Assembly (NCBI GenBank): GCA_910588465.1
Contig: CAJUOP010000003.1
Coordinates: 53,447 to 117,446, forward strand
Length of the DNA: 64,000 nt
Direction: 5' to 3'
Source: an uncultured Christensenellaceae bacterium
GTDB taxonomy: Bacteria > Bacillota > Clostridia > Christensenellales > Borkfalkiaceae
The position numbers and the translations under genes were made by a program. This document shows, in pieces, positions 42,073 through 49,630 of the stretch (position 1 is its first letter; the number at the start of each line of letters is the position of its first letter). The notes under the pieces were generated by a model. It had not been told where the DNA came from, did not search any database, and saw only the letters and a program-made list of their open reading frames with translations.

Positions 42073-43758
42073 ATGAAAAGCAAACGAGCGTGTAAAAAGA
42101 TATTGAGTATTTTTTTCGCCCTGTTGCTTATTTTGTCGACTATAAGCGGGCGGGTAATTCTGCCCGCTTTTGCGGACGGAACGAAGCTTACAGGCGCGTT
42201 GGAAGATTTACAAAAAGACAGCGAATTTGACGCAAGCATTTATCCGCCTAAGGCGGACGATTATTCGGTAAAGCTGATACAAGTAGCGGAAGGCACGGGC
42301 GGACGGCTCTTTGTTTATACATATCAGCCATGCCAACACACCCGCTATCTGATAGCGACAAGTATCAATATGGCGTTGACGAAAGATTTAGAAGAAGATA
42401 AACCCGTAGACCTGGATTCATGGGCTTACGGTGACGGAATGATAAGCGGCGGAGAAGATTTCGGAAGCGGCGGTCCCATTATAGGGGGCGGAAACGGCGG
42501 CGGACACGGCGGCTCCTCGGGTGGAGGCGGCGGAGGCGGCGGCACCCGTCCCGCAAGTACCGTTAGCGAAATCAACACCGAAAACGAATTCAAGCCCAAA
42601 ACAGAATTGTACGGATTAACGCTTGTAAACGTTACGGGCGTTTTCGGCAAGTATCTTGTAAAAGATTTCACCGTAAGTTCGGAAAAAATCCGATACTATA
42701 ACATAACGAGCATTTATCGGAAATGGGACCTGCGCATAGACGGAGCGCAGACGGGCGGACAAGAGGTAAGCGAAAAGGCGTACCCCGTGGGAACGCTCTG
42801 GACGGTGGGAACATTTAACGGAAGTTTGGTTTACGACGCTTCGGAACTCGAAGTCGTGAAGGTCACCGATGAAATGGTAGGATTCCGCCGTTATTCGGAA
42901 GGTTTCCAGTGGGACGGCACTTATTCATGCGACGCGCATTTCCTCGCGTTTTCGTGCGACCATAAAATAGATAAGTTAATCAGTGCGGATATTTCGTTTT
43001 ATACGCAAAAATATAAAACGTTAGCGGGAAGCGGAACTACTTACGAAAGGAAAGTCGCGTGCAGCCGTACACTTTACGATTATGAAAAAGGAGGTACGGA
43101 CAGCGACGGCTGGTTTGACGGCGGCGACTACGTATGGGACAGAATGACGAGCACGGCGGAATATTGCGAGGACATGGAAAAGCAAGGCTCTACCATTACG
43201 GACGAGGAAATAAAAACGCTTACAAAATACGATTGGATATTAAACTTTTACGAAACGGAGTACAAATGCGAAGCGGGCGGAAAAGACGTGCTTATTTCGT
43301 GTTTAGTGCCTTTGGGGTTTATCTGGACAATCATAAACGGTTGCACCACAACGGGCGCAATCGTATCGGACGTAACGCTTTTGCGGTTGGAGTTCGAAAC
43401 AGACAACAAAGTTTACAATCTCGGCGTAGTAAGCGATAAGCAGACGGGTTCGGAAGATCCGATCGGCGGAGAAAAGCCGTCTATCATAACAGGTTGGGAA
43501 GATTTCTGGAATAAAATCAAAGAATTTTTTAAGGGTCATTCCGATTGGTGGGTTTATGTGCTGGCGGCACTTATCGTTTTGTTGTTACTCCCGACTATTC
43601 TTGGCTTTATATTTCCCGTTGTAGGTCAATTCCTTTTAAACGTTTTGAAACATATCCTTTCGGGGCTTTGGTGGCTTGTAAAAAGCTTATGGTGGCTTAT
43701 CTGCCTGCCCTTTAAGGGAATCGCCGAGCTTATCAAACATAGGAAGGAGCGGAAATAA
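42073..43758 (+). CDS. pIII-like inovirus adsorption/assembly protein
   Basis: 561 residues: signal peptide (about 1-36, ending LPAFADG), an N-terminal domain, a glycine-rich linker at about residues 137-162 (runs such as GGGNGGGHGG), a large Tyr/Thr-rich domain with four or more Cys, and two strong membrane segments at the C-terminus (about 492-520 and 525-548), ending in a basic tail HRKERK. Domain-Gly linker-domain-C-terminal membrane anchor is the plan of filamentous phage pIII. The second membrane segment may also take a pVI-like role. 3 bp upstream of the Zot gene. Confidence 0.7.
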   Translation: MKSKRACKKILSIFFALLLILSTISGRVILPAFADGTKLTGALEDLQKDSEFDASIYPPKADDYSVKLIQVAEGTGGRLFVYTYQPCQHTRYLIATSINMALTKDLEEDKPVDLDSWAYGDGMISGGEDFGSGGPIIGGGNGGGHGGSSGGGGGGGGTRPASTVSEINTENEFKPKTELYGLTLVNVTGVFGKYLVKDFTVSSEKIRYYNITSIYRKWDLRIDGAQTGGQEVSEKAYPVGTLWTVGTFNGSLVYDASELEVVKVTDEMVGFRRYSEGFQWDGTYSCDAHFLAFSCDHKIDKLISADISFYTQKYKTLAGSGTTYERKVACSRTLYDYEKGGTDSDGWFDGGDYVWDRMTSTAEYCEDMEKQGSTITDEEIKTLTKYDWILNFYETEYKCEAGGKDVLISCLVPLGFIWTIINGCTTTGAIVSDVTLLRLEFETDNKVYNLGVVSDKQTGSEDPIGGEKPSIITGWEDFWNKIKEFFKGHSDWWVYVLAALIVLLLLPTILGFIFPVVGQFLLNVLKHILSGLWWLVKSLWWLICLPFKGIAELIKHRKERK

Positions 43759-43760
43759 AA

Positions 43761-44594
43761 GTGATTACCCAGTTTTTCGGAACGACGGGAACGGGCAAGT
43801 CCGCAAATCTTGCCCGTATCGTCTATGAAACATATTTTAAAAACGGGGATATCATGCTTGACATGTGCCGCGAACAAATCAAAGCGGATAACGACAAGTT
43901 CGGGCTTGACTGCCCGTACCCCGACAAACCGCCCATTTTCGTCGGACCGTTCCTTGACGTAAAATTCGAGGTAGACTTCGAGGAGTTCTTCGAGCCGTAC
44001 TACCTCTCCCCTTTTCACTTAGGGATTGCGGAAGAGGGCGAGAAGGCTTTCCCCGTGCAGTTCTTCCCGCCCTATTCGTTGTTGGTCATTCCCGAAGCGC
44101 AGCGTTATTTTGACGCGCGCCAGAGCAGCACATTCCCGACCCGTGTAAGCGGATTTTTCGAGAAACACCGACATCAGCACTTAAATATTATTCTCGAATC
44201 GCAACGCCCCGACCTGATAGACCTAAATATCCGCCGTTTAACGCATTTGTTCGTTGAAATGCGCGGCGTGGTGAATGAAACAAACTTTGCGGGGCGCGTA
44301 GATTCCACCACATGGCATACACGGGAATTTACAAGCTGGAATGCCGTAAACGATTATTTAAATGGTACGGGCACAAGTTATACTGAAAAGAAATTAAAAC
44401 ATAACGGAAATATCTTTGCGACATACAACAGCTTTGCGTGCAGTAAAGAGTTCTTCCCGCGCGAGAACGGCGGAAAAACTTCTTACGACTTTCTTTCATC
44501 TTACGCCCAGGCAATGGAACAAGGGTTCCCGCAAGGATATGAAGATTATTACAGGTTTACCGAACCCAAAGGTTATAGGAGAAAATCAGCATGA
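43761..44594 (+). CDS. Zot/pI-like phage assembly ATPase
   Basis: 277 residues, GTG start after AAGGAG. Walker A FFGTTGTGKSANL at residues about 5-17; Walker B-like LLVIPEAQRYFDAR; then HRHQHLNIILESQRPDLIDLNIR, the conserved Zot core (ATPase that drives virion extrusion through the envelope). Unlike classic Zot there is no obvious transmembrane helix after the ATPase core, so membrane attachment might come from the adjoining pIII-like protein. Its stop overlaps the next ATG. This is the strongest marker that E2 is an inovirus. Confidence 0.85.
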   Translation: MITQFFGTTGTGKSANLARIVYETYFKNGDIMLDMCREQIKADNDKFGLDCPYPDKPPIFVGPFLDVKFEVDFEEFFEPYYLSPFHLGIAEEGEKAFPVQFFPPYSLLVIPEAQRYFDARQSSTFPTRVSGFFEKHRHQHLNIILESQRPDLIDLNIRRLTHLFVEMRGVVNETNFAGRVDSTTWHTREFTSWNAVNDYLNGTGTSYTEKKLKHNGNIFATYNSFACSKEFFPRENGGKTSYDFLSSYAQAMEQGFPQGYEDYYRFTEPKGYRRKSA

Positions 44595-45037
44595 TTGAAG
44601 TTGAAATTAAAACGGAAATTTTAAAGAATACCGAGGTGTTAAACCTCGAAATTTACACGCTGTTCTGCAAGCTCGACCGTTACAAAGATAAATTAACGGA
44701 AGCGACCTATCGCTACATGGCAGACAAACTCTATTTATTATACCGCGAAGAGTTCGAACGCATGACGGCAAACTATTTAATTGAACGTGCACAAAAGAAA
44801 TATGAGTATAAGAAACGTTTCGGAAGGTTAGTGCCCCGCGAGAGCTGGTTGTTCCGAAGAAAGAACCGCGCCGCAAAATATTTCTTCAAAAAGGTTTGCG
44901 CCGAACAAAACGAGTGTTTTGCCAAACTCGAAGCGCAGCTCGGCGCTGTTCCTGCTCGGAAGTCAAAGACCGGGGCGAACGATCAGAGCCCGAAAGCTGC
45001 GCCCGCAAATTCACCAAAAAAGGAGAAACAAGCATGA
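44591..45037 (+). CDS. E2 basic helical protein, 148 residues
   Basis: Starts MIEVEIKTEILKNTEVLN; Lys/Arg/Tyr-rich helices (YRYMADKLYLLYREEFERM; KKYEYKKRFGRL; RRKNRAAKYFFKK), then a low-complexity Ala/Lys/Pro tail whose DNA contains a copy of the E2 dispersed repeat. It is coupled by ATGA overlaps to Zot upstream and the methyltransferase downstream. Possibly DNA-binding; not recognised. Confidence 0.6.
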   Translation: MIEVEIKTEILKNTEVLNLEIYTLFCKLDRYKDKLTEATYRYMADKLYLLYREEFERMTANYLIERAQKKYEYKKRFGRLVPRESWLFRRKNRAAKYFFKKVCAEQNECFAKLEAQLGAVPARKSKTGANDQSPKAAPANSPKKEKQA

Positions 45038-45672
45038 AAATACTTGTAGCATGCGAAGAAAGCCAGCGGGTGTGCATTGCCTTCCGCGAAAAAGGTCACG
45101 AAGCATATTCCTGCGATATTGAATTCTGCTCGGGCGATCACCCCGAATGGCACATTTGGGCAGACGTCACGCCGCTTTTAAACGGTAGCTGCGATTTTCC
45201 TACGTGTAACGGACAAATGCACCACATAGACAAATGGGACATGATTATAGCCTTTCCGCCCTGCACCTATTTAACGCACGCAGGCGGAAATAGCCTTGTT
45301 AAAAACGGTGTTATGAATATGGAACGTTATGAAAAGGGCAAGCTCGCCGCCGAATTCTTTTACAAGATTTACAATGCGAATTGTCCCCGTATCGTTATTG
45401 AAAACCCTGTGCCGATTAAGCTTTTCGGATTGCCAGAGCCTACGCAGGTAGTACAGCCCTACATGTTTGGCGTGCCCGTAAGCAAAACAACGTTCCTGTG
45501 GTTGAAAGGCGTGCCGTTCGTGTGTCCTACCAACGTAATAAAACCGCAGTACACCTTTAATAGTTATCCTCTGTTCAAAAATTCTTACGGCAAATACAAA
45601 CAGAAAAACCGCAGTAAAACTTTCCCCGAGTTCGCCGCGGCAATGGCATTCAGCTGGGGAAATTTAACTTAG
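45034..45672 (+). CDS. Phage DNA cytosine-methyltransferase-like protein
   Basis: 212 residues. MKILVACEESQRVCIAFREKGHEAYSCDIEFCSGDHPEWH resembles an AdoMet-binding start, and DMIIAFPPCTYLTHAGG contains the PPC catalytic motif of C5-cytosine methyltransferases. RIVIENPVPIKLFGLP corresponds to the ENV-like motif. The target-recognition part is very short, as in many phage-encoded versions of this family. Start chosen at 45034 because of AAAAGGAG and ATGA overlap; a longer upstream reading has no ribosome site. May protect phage DNA from host restriction; activity is not proven by sequence. Confidence 0.7.
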   Translation: MKILVACEESQRVCIAFREKGHEAYSCDIEFCSGDHPEWHIWADVTPLLNGSCDFPTCNGQMHHIDKWDMIIAFPPCTYLTHAGGNSLVKNGVMNMERYEKGKLAAEFFYKIYNANCPRIVIENPVPIKLFGLPEPTQVVQPYMFGVPVSKTTFLWLKGVPFVCPTNVIKPQYTFNSYPLFKNSYGKYKQKNRSKTFPEFAAAMAFSWGNLT

Positions 45673-45702
45673 TCACAAATCGATATCAATCAGCGCGGTT
45701 AA

Positions 45703-45840
45703 ACGACGTCGTCAAACTCCCAGGCCAACAAACGGTGCCAACATTCTGAGCGACCAACACCGCAAAAATCCCGAAAACGGGAAAATGTAAGCTGTGATCG
45801 GCGGCGATCGCCAGGGCAAAAGTTCCCGAGAACGGGAAAA
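45703..45840 (+). repeat. E2 dispersed repeat copy 2 and two small hairpins
   Basis: ACGACGTCGTCAAACTCCCA... through GCCAACATTCTGAGCGAC (45703-45754) repeats 40653-40700. It is followed by hairpins TCCCG-AAAA-CGGGA (45769-45782) and TTCCCG-AGAA-CGGGAA (45823-45838). The second ends just before the ribosome site of the 45850 gene, so it could affect translation. Confidence 0.6.
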
Positions 45841-45849
45841 GGAGAAATT

Positions 45850-46197
45850 ATGGTAATAGGAAACGACTTTTATTTACACGGATTTATACGCCAAGATAAA
45901 GGCGAGGCGGGCGCAATATTTGTTCGTTACGCCGCACCGACAGAAGCCGAAGGCAAACCAGAAATCAGGGAAACTCCGCTTTTATACGGCGGGAAAGGAA
46001 CGCATAACTACACGCTTTCCATTCCCCTCCCCTCTGCGCCTAAAATTGTCGCTTGTGCAGTCGTCACGCGTTCCAGCAAGAAACGCTATCAAGCCGTCGT
46101 TTACGACGAGCAACGCATTGAAAGCTTTTCCATGGAAACGTTAGGCGGCTTGCGAAAAGCCGTTGAAGCGTTCTTTTATGCAAAAAAAAGCGTATAG
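45850..46197 (+). CDS. E2 protein of unknown function, 115 residues
   Basis: Ribosome site AAAAGGAG; start MVIGNDFYLHGFIRQDKGEAGAIF (split). A small alpha/beta protein (YTLSIPLPSAPKIVACAVVTRSS; LGGLRKAVEAFFYAKK). Last plus-strand gene of E2, directly before the non-coding hairpin region. Single-strand-binding or replication accessory roles are possible from position only. Not recognised. Confidence 0.55.
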   Translation: MVIGNDFYLHGFIRQDKGEAGAIFVRYAAPTEAEGKPEIRETPLLYGGKGTHNYTLSIPLPSAPKIVACAVVTRSSKKRYQAVVYDEQRIESFSMETLGGLRKAVEAFFYAKKSV

Positions 46198-47224
46198 CGG
46201 GCGCATTAAGTCCCGCACCATTCACGAAAATTTTACTGTCACATAAGGAGAATACAAGCCAACTTATCAACAACAGAATGAGGCAGTTTTCCGTCCGCGC
46301 CTTTGCGCGTTCTGCCGTAAATAAAAACGCGTGGATTTGTCCCCAATCGAGCGCAACGAAAACGACAACGACGAACCACGCGAAATAAGGCGACGCGTGA
46401 AAAGCACGTCAAGAGGGTTTGAGGATTCCCTCCACCAAAAATCGAAAGGCTGGAAGCCTCTGCTGTCCCAGCCGCCGCGCGGGGTAGAGGGTGCGCACAC
46501 AAGGCGGCAGGGAGCGCGCGTAAGCGCGCTGCGTTCACTCGCACAGGATCAAGCGCGCCCAAAAACGGGCACGCTAATAATGTTCCGTAGGCTCTGCCCC
46601 AGCGTCCTTTGGGGTCCCCTCAGCTACCGCAATGAGAGCCTACGGGAGAGCAGGCGGGAATACCTTCCCGCCTGCGAAAACGTAGGGCAGTAAGCGTTAG
46701 CGCGCTAGCAAGACAACGGAGCAGATAGAAAAAGGCAAGTCGGATAACACATGACACCGCGCGCCCAAAAATTCGGAACGGAGTTCCCAAAAGCGGGAAC
46801 GCGGCAGGACTAACGTTAAATGAAAAAAGGAATTAGGCGAAAGCCGTGCGAAGTATCCCAGCCCCGCACCCTAAGGCGTGCCGACGGGTGCGGGGCTGGG
46901 AACAAGCCGTGCTTTCGCCTAATTCCCTACTTGTTTTAATGGGGTAAGGGGCGGAGCCCCTTCCGCATTACCGAAATCGGCGTGCCGATTTCGGGCGGGT
47001 GTTCCCGAAAACGGGAACTTTTGCTTGTATGCACTGCTCCGATCGGATCTTCGCGAATCCCGAAAACGAGAACTTAAACAATAACCCCGCCGAGTTTCGG
47101 CGGGGGTCAATATACCGTGTCAAGCTTCGAGGTTAACGGGCTGCGCCAACGATCTGAGCGACCAACGCCGCAAATTTGCGCTATCTTAAACGCAAAACCC
47201 CGCCGAATCTCGGCGGGGTTAAAA
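46198..47224. other. E2 non-coding, hairpin-rich region: candidate ssDNA origin and packaging signal
   Basis: About 1 kb without a credible gene but with many perfect stems: CCGTAGGCTCT/AGAGCCTACGG (46585-46595, 46635-46645); GCAGGCGGGAA-TACC-TTCCCGCCTGC (46650-46675); a composite cruciform at 46829-46926; AAGGGGC-GGA-GCCCCTT (46946-46962); CCGAAATCGGC-GT-GCCGATTTCGG (46971-46994); GTTCCCG-AAAA-CGGGAAC (47001-47018) followed by TTTT. A third copy of the E2 dispersed repeat is at 47117-47161. Filamentous phages keep origins and the packaging hairpin in such an intergenic region. Confidence 0.6.
46829..46926. repeat. Composite cruciform in E2
   Basis: Outer perfect 16-bp arms GGAATTAGGCGAAAGC (46829-46844) and complement (46911-46926) enclose perfect 15-bp arms CCCAGCCCCGCACCC (46857-46871) and complement (46886-46900) with a 14-nt loop. 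A long imperfect DNA hairpin of this size fits a packaging signal. Confidence 0.8.
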
Positions 47225-47689
47225 TTAAAGTTTATCATAAATTAAAAGCACGTTGGGCGCTGTCGGCGTAAGCGCAATTCCTCGCTTTATTAAAGCTAAA
47301 ACTTTACGTGCTTTGCGTTCTATCTCATTAATTTCATCTTCATAGGGCATAACAAGAGGATTTCCGCCAAGAGTGTATGCTCGTTCTATATAACTGTCGC
47401 TAACGGGAAAGATATCTTGTATTAAAAATACGCTCTCCTTTCCGTTCGGCAACTTAGCTATATGTAAACCATCACAGGGGCGCCGATTCGCTATTTTTTG
47501 TGCTATAATTCTTTGATATTTTTCAATACGGCTCGAAAGCGGAATCATCCAATATATGTTTTTTCCCTCTTTCTCGCCTTTCACGCAGTAATAAAACGGA
47601 CGATTGCCGTCTTTATTATTTTTCAAATAAGGGTCTGCCATTAACTCGAAAAACGAATCTTTTAAAATATAAAAGCCAGAAGTTTGCAT
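47225..47689 (-). CDS. Type III toxin (ToxN/CptN-like endoribonuclease)
   Basis: 154 residues. FYILKDSFFELMADPYLKNN, then RPFYYCVKGEKEGKNIYWMIPLSSRIEKYQ and ESVFLIQDIFPVSDSYIERAY follow the ToxN/AbiQ/CptN toxin pattern (basic core, Ser/Lys/Arg active-site patch). These toxins cut RNA and are held by a repeat RNA encoded just upstream. Start taken at MQTSGFY (47689), behind AAAGGAG. The frame extends upstream, but only through the antitoxin RNA. Exactly such an RNA with 45-46-nt repeats is present (47711-47834). Located near the right end of the prophage, so it may stabilise E2 or exclude other phages. Confidence 0.85.
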   Translation of the reverse strand: MQTSGFYILKDSFFELMADPYLKNNKDGNRPFYYCVKGEKEGKNIYWMIPLSSRIEKYQRIIAQKIANRRPCDGLHIAKLPNGKESVFLIQDIFPVSDSYIERAYTLGGNPLVMPYEDEINEIERKARKVLALIKRGIALTPTAPNVLLIYDKL

Positions 47690-47710
47690 TTTTTCTCCTT
47701 TGTAACAAAG

Positions 47711-47834
47711 ATATCCCCCACCCAAAGGCAGGGGATAATACTTACAACCCAATCACTTATATCCCGCATACTGGTAGGCGGTAATACTTACAACCCAACC
47801 ACTTATATCCCGCATATTGGTCAGCGGCATACTT
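47711..47834 (-). ncRNA. Type III antitoxin RNA with about 2.7 tandem repeats
   Basis: Two full direct repeats on the minus strand, 47834-47790 (45 nt) and 47789-47744 (46 nt), both starting AAGTAT and ending TTGGGTTGT and sharing ATGCGGGATATAAGTG. A third, degenerate unit (from 47743) forms the hairpin TATCCCC...GGGGATA (47731-47737 with 47712-47718), the weak terminator usual between antitoxin and toxin. CptI-type antitoxins have two to three units of about this length. Confidence 0.85.
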
Positions 47835-47849
47835 TCTTTCTGTAATGGT

Positions 47850-47878
47850 ATTATATCAGAATCGGATTAAGCTGTCAA
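47850..47878 (-). promoter_or_regulatory. Promoter of the type III toxin-antitoxin module
   Basis: TTGACA (47873-47878), 17-nt spacer, TATAAT (47850-47855), perfect consensus on the minus strand, 16 bp before the first repeat. A strong promoter is expected because the RNA must exceed the toxin. Confidence 0.9.
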
Positions 47879-47978
47879 TAGGTTGCAGAGAAAAAAATAA
47901 CTTTTTCTAATATTTATTTTACACCAAATTTAAAAAAATAGTTACTTAACTGTAATTTTTTTTGAGTAAATTAGAAAA

Positions 47979-48055
47979 ATCCCCGCTTAATCCCCGCTAA
48001 AAAAGGACAAAAATGGCAAAAGTTACCCCCACGCAGTTTGGGGACTGTGGGGGGA
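47979..48055. repeat. E2 right arm-type repeats
   Basis: ATCCCCGC twice (47980 and 47991, 11-nt period, inverted sense), then TTGGGGAC (48038-48045) and a second GGGGGGA-type copy (to 48055). They match the 37800-37818 pair at the other end. The remaining stretch 47880-47978 is AT-rich without recognisable signals. Confidence 0.65.
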
Positions 48056-48125
48056 TTTTATGTAAAATTGCGCTAAAATCGGCTAAAATCTATATAAAAA
48101 CGGGGTTTTTAAGCTTCGAAAAAGC

Positions 48126-48170
48126 CTCTGACTCCGTCATTCGTTGGTTCAAATCCAGCTACCCCAGCCA
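48126..48170 (+). repeat. att copy 3 (E2/E3 junction)
   Basis: 45 nt of the tRNA-Gln 3' end with one change (TTCAAATCC instead of TTCGAATCC in the T-loop). Marks the border between the prophage and the defence island. Confidence 0.95.
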
Positions 48171-48173
48171 TAG

Positions 48174-48230
48174 ACACTATATATTGTAGGTTCTTAAAGC
48201 AAGAACACAATATATAGTGTTTTATTTTTT
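48174..48230 (+). terminator. Terminator after att copy 3 (brought by E3)
   Basis: ACACTATATATTGT (48174-48187) pairs perfectly with ACAATATATAGTGT (48207-48220), and inside it GTTCTT pairs with AAGAAC. A T-rich run follows to 48230. Confidence 0.8.
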
Positions 48231-48253
48231 AGGAAAATTGGCAGGAAACCACG

Positions 48254-48275
48254 ATTTGGGAGTAAATTTGGGAGT
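48254..48275 (+). repeat. E3 left arm-type repeats (ATTTGGGAGT)
   Basis: ATTTGGGAGT at 48254-48263 and 48266-48275, 12-nt period, touching the integrase stop. The same decamer recurs in both orientations at 62814-63013. Confidence 0.75.
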
Positions 48276-49478
48276 TTAAGTCTTAAAATCCAAATTTAAG
48301 TAGTTAACTTTCTCCGCTTCGCGCAGTTGAAACTCTTCCGAGTAATGCGTGTATACGGTAGTCGTAATCGTTCCGCTTAACGAATGTCCCGCCCATATAC
48401 TTACGACTTCGCTTAAAACGCCGCTCTCTTTGCTCCTGCTGATGAACATATGCCTTAACTCGTGTGAGTGGTGATTCGGGAATAACCGTTTCATTGTAGT
48501 CTGCAACGTACTCAGGTTGACGCGCTTCGCTTTTTCAAAGTCGATGTACGGCAATACTTGTTTCATCATCGGCGTAATAGGTATTTTGCGCTTTACAACG
48601 TTTTTACCCATGCGCTCTTTGCTTGTTTCGCATTCGAGCCAAACGCCGTCAATTACATTCAAGCTTGCAAGTTCACTTCTGCGCAGTCCTGCGTACAACA
48701 GCACGAGAAAGGCGTGAGCCGTGTCTCTATTAAGGTGTGCAAGACAATGATTAACAAGCTTCTTTTCCTCCTCGTAGGTAAAGGCGCAACCGCTCTTGCT
48801 CTGGTAGTTGGGTACGACAACCTTTTTCATCGGCGTGGGGATGTTGTAGTCCTCCGCAATCATATCGAAGATACAACGCAGTAAGAGGAATAGTTTGTGC
48901 GCCGTACGCAGAACGCCTTTTTGAACGTAGGTTAAAAGGAAGTTCTGTAACATACATCTGTCTATCTCTATTGCCTTCATTTCTCCGAATGTAGGAAGAA
49001 TGTCGTGGTTTAGCAATCGTATGTATTCGTTGCAAGTCGATTGCTTTGTCGTAACCTTCTTAATGTTCAACCACTCGTCGGCGTATTCCGCAAAGGTCTT
49101 GTCCTTTTTATCGGGCTTTTCGTCTTTGTGATTAAGTTTATCGATAAATTTCTGTTTGAGTTTAGTTAAATCTTTGGACGAAACTTCTATGTCAATTCCC
49201 TGTCTGTGGAATCTTGCTTCGTAAACACCGTCCTTTCTTAAACGGTAGTGTACTATCAAATCGTTTGCCGCAAAGATATTTTTGAATTGTGTCGGCATCT
49301 GTGAAATCTCCTTTTTTGTAAATTTCAGCTCATTCCGACGATTTTCAACTTTACTCTTTTCTGCTATGGGAGCTAATCCCGCCAATACCTGCTTGTATAA
49401 TCTGTTTTGTTGTTTTAAGGCTTCAAGCAACTGCTGTACGGAATTGTCTGTTTGTATTGTGTTAGTTTGTTGTTTCAA
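48276..49478 (-). CDS. int: E3 tyrosine recombinase (integrase)
   Basis: 400 residues. Core-binding domain around EWLNIKKVTTKQSTCNEYIRLLN; catalytic residues in VLLYAGLRRSEL (Arg), HSHELRHMF (His-x-x-Arg-His), IWAGHSL and VYTHYS (Tyr nucleophile). Clearly a paralogue of the E1 and E2 enzymes (shared KKEISQMPTQFKNIF segment) but with the complete Arg-His-Arg-His-Tyr set. TTG start (TTG AAA CAA CAA, as in E1) after AAGGA. Reads toward the tRNA repeat. Confidence 0.93.
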   Translation of the reverse strand: MKQQTNTIQTDNSVQQLLEALKQQNRLYKQVLAGLAPIAEKSKVENRRNELKFTKKEISQMPTQFKNIFAANDLIVHYRLRKDGVYEARFHRQGIDIEVSSKDLTKLKQKFIDKLNHKDEKPDKKDKTFAEYADEWLNIKKVTTKQSTCNEYIRLLNHDILPTFGEMKAIEIDRCMLQNFLLTYVQKGVLRTAHKLFLLLRCIFDMIAEDYNIPTPMKKVVVPNYQSKSGCAFTYEEEKKLVNHCLAHLNRDTAHAFLVLLYAGLRRSELASLNVIDGVWLECETSKERMGKNVVKRKIPITPMMKQVLPYIDFEKAKRVNLSTLQTTMKRLFPNHHSHELRHMFISRSKESGVLSEVVSIWAGHSLSGTITTTVYTHYSEEFQLREAEKVNYLNLDFKT

Positions 49479-49507
49479 GTATCCTTATTCGGACTTATAG
49501 TACGGAA

Positions 49508-49552
49508 TTATTCCGCGTCCTTATAGCTTTGAATACTATGTTCTCTTTCCAT
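49508..49552 (-). CDS. Small upstream peptide of the E3 integrase, 14 residues
   Basis: AGGAGG, 8-nt spacer, ATG, peptide MEREHSIQSYKDAE. Shares REHS and the DNA phrase GAGAACATAGTA with the small ORF before the E1 integrase. The stop is followed by a CGGAATAATTCCG dyad and then the TTG start of int. May set integrase translation. Confidence 0.4.
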   Translation of the reverse strand: MEREHSIQSYKDAE

Positions 49553-49630
49553 CGCATGTTCCTCCTTTTGTTTAACTGTGCGTAAAATATTAGCACAATC
49601 TTTTATGTTTTGCAATAGATTCATTAAAAT

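Larger units (their letters stand above)
37697..48170. mobile_element. E2: inovirus-like (filamentous phage) prophage in tRNA-Gln
   Basis: 10.4 kb between att copies 37697 and 48126, with TTGGGGAC-type arm repeats inside both ends (37800, 37811; 48038, 48048). The morphogenesis block (signal-peptide protein, Gly-rich pIII-like protein with C-terminal membrane segments, Zot/pI ATPase) is the hallmark of inoviruses. A CI-like switch, a methyltransferase-like gene, a hairpin-rich non-coding region and a type III toxin-antitoxin complete it. No Rep or clear major coat gene was found, so it may be defective, satellite-like, or use unfamiliar proteins. Confidence 0.75.

Noticed and set aside
42426..42671. 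Proline-rich minus-strand frame
   Set aside because: Complement of the glycine-rich linker of the pIII-like gene; an artefact of GGC/GGA codons.
46239..46693. Open frames of 107-120 codons on both strands in the E2 non-coding region
   Set aside because: Low-complexity Arg/Ser-rich translations crossing several perfect hairpins, no ribosome sites, no hydrophobic or family signature. Treated as structured non-coding DNA.
47690..47752. 21-residue N-terminal extension of the type III toxin (MGCKYYPLP...)
   Set aside because: It is a translation of the antitoxin repeat RNA and its hairpin. The Met at 47689 has the ribosome site and aligns with the toxin family start.
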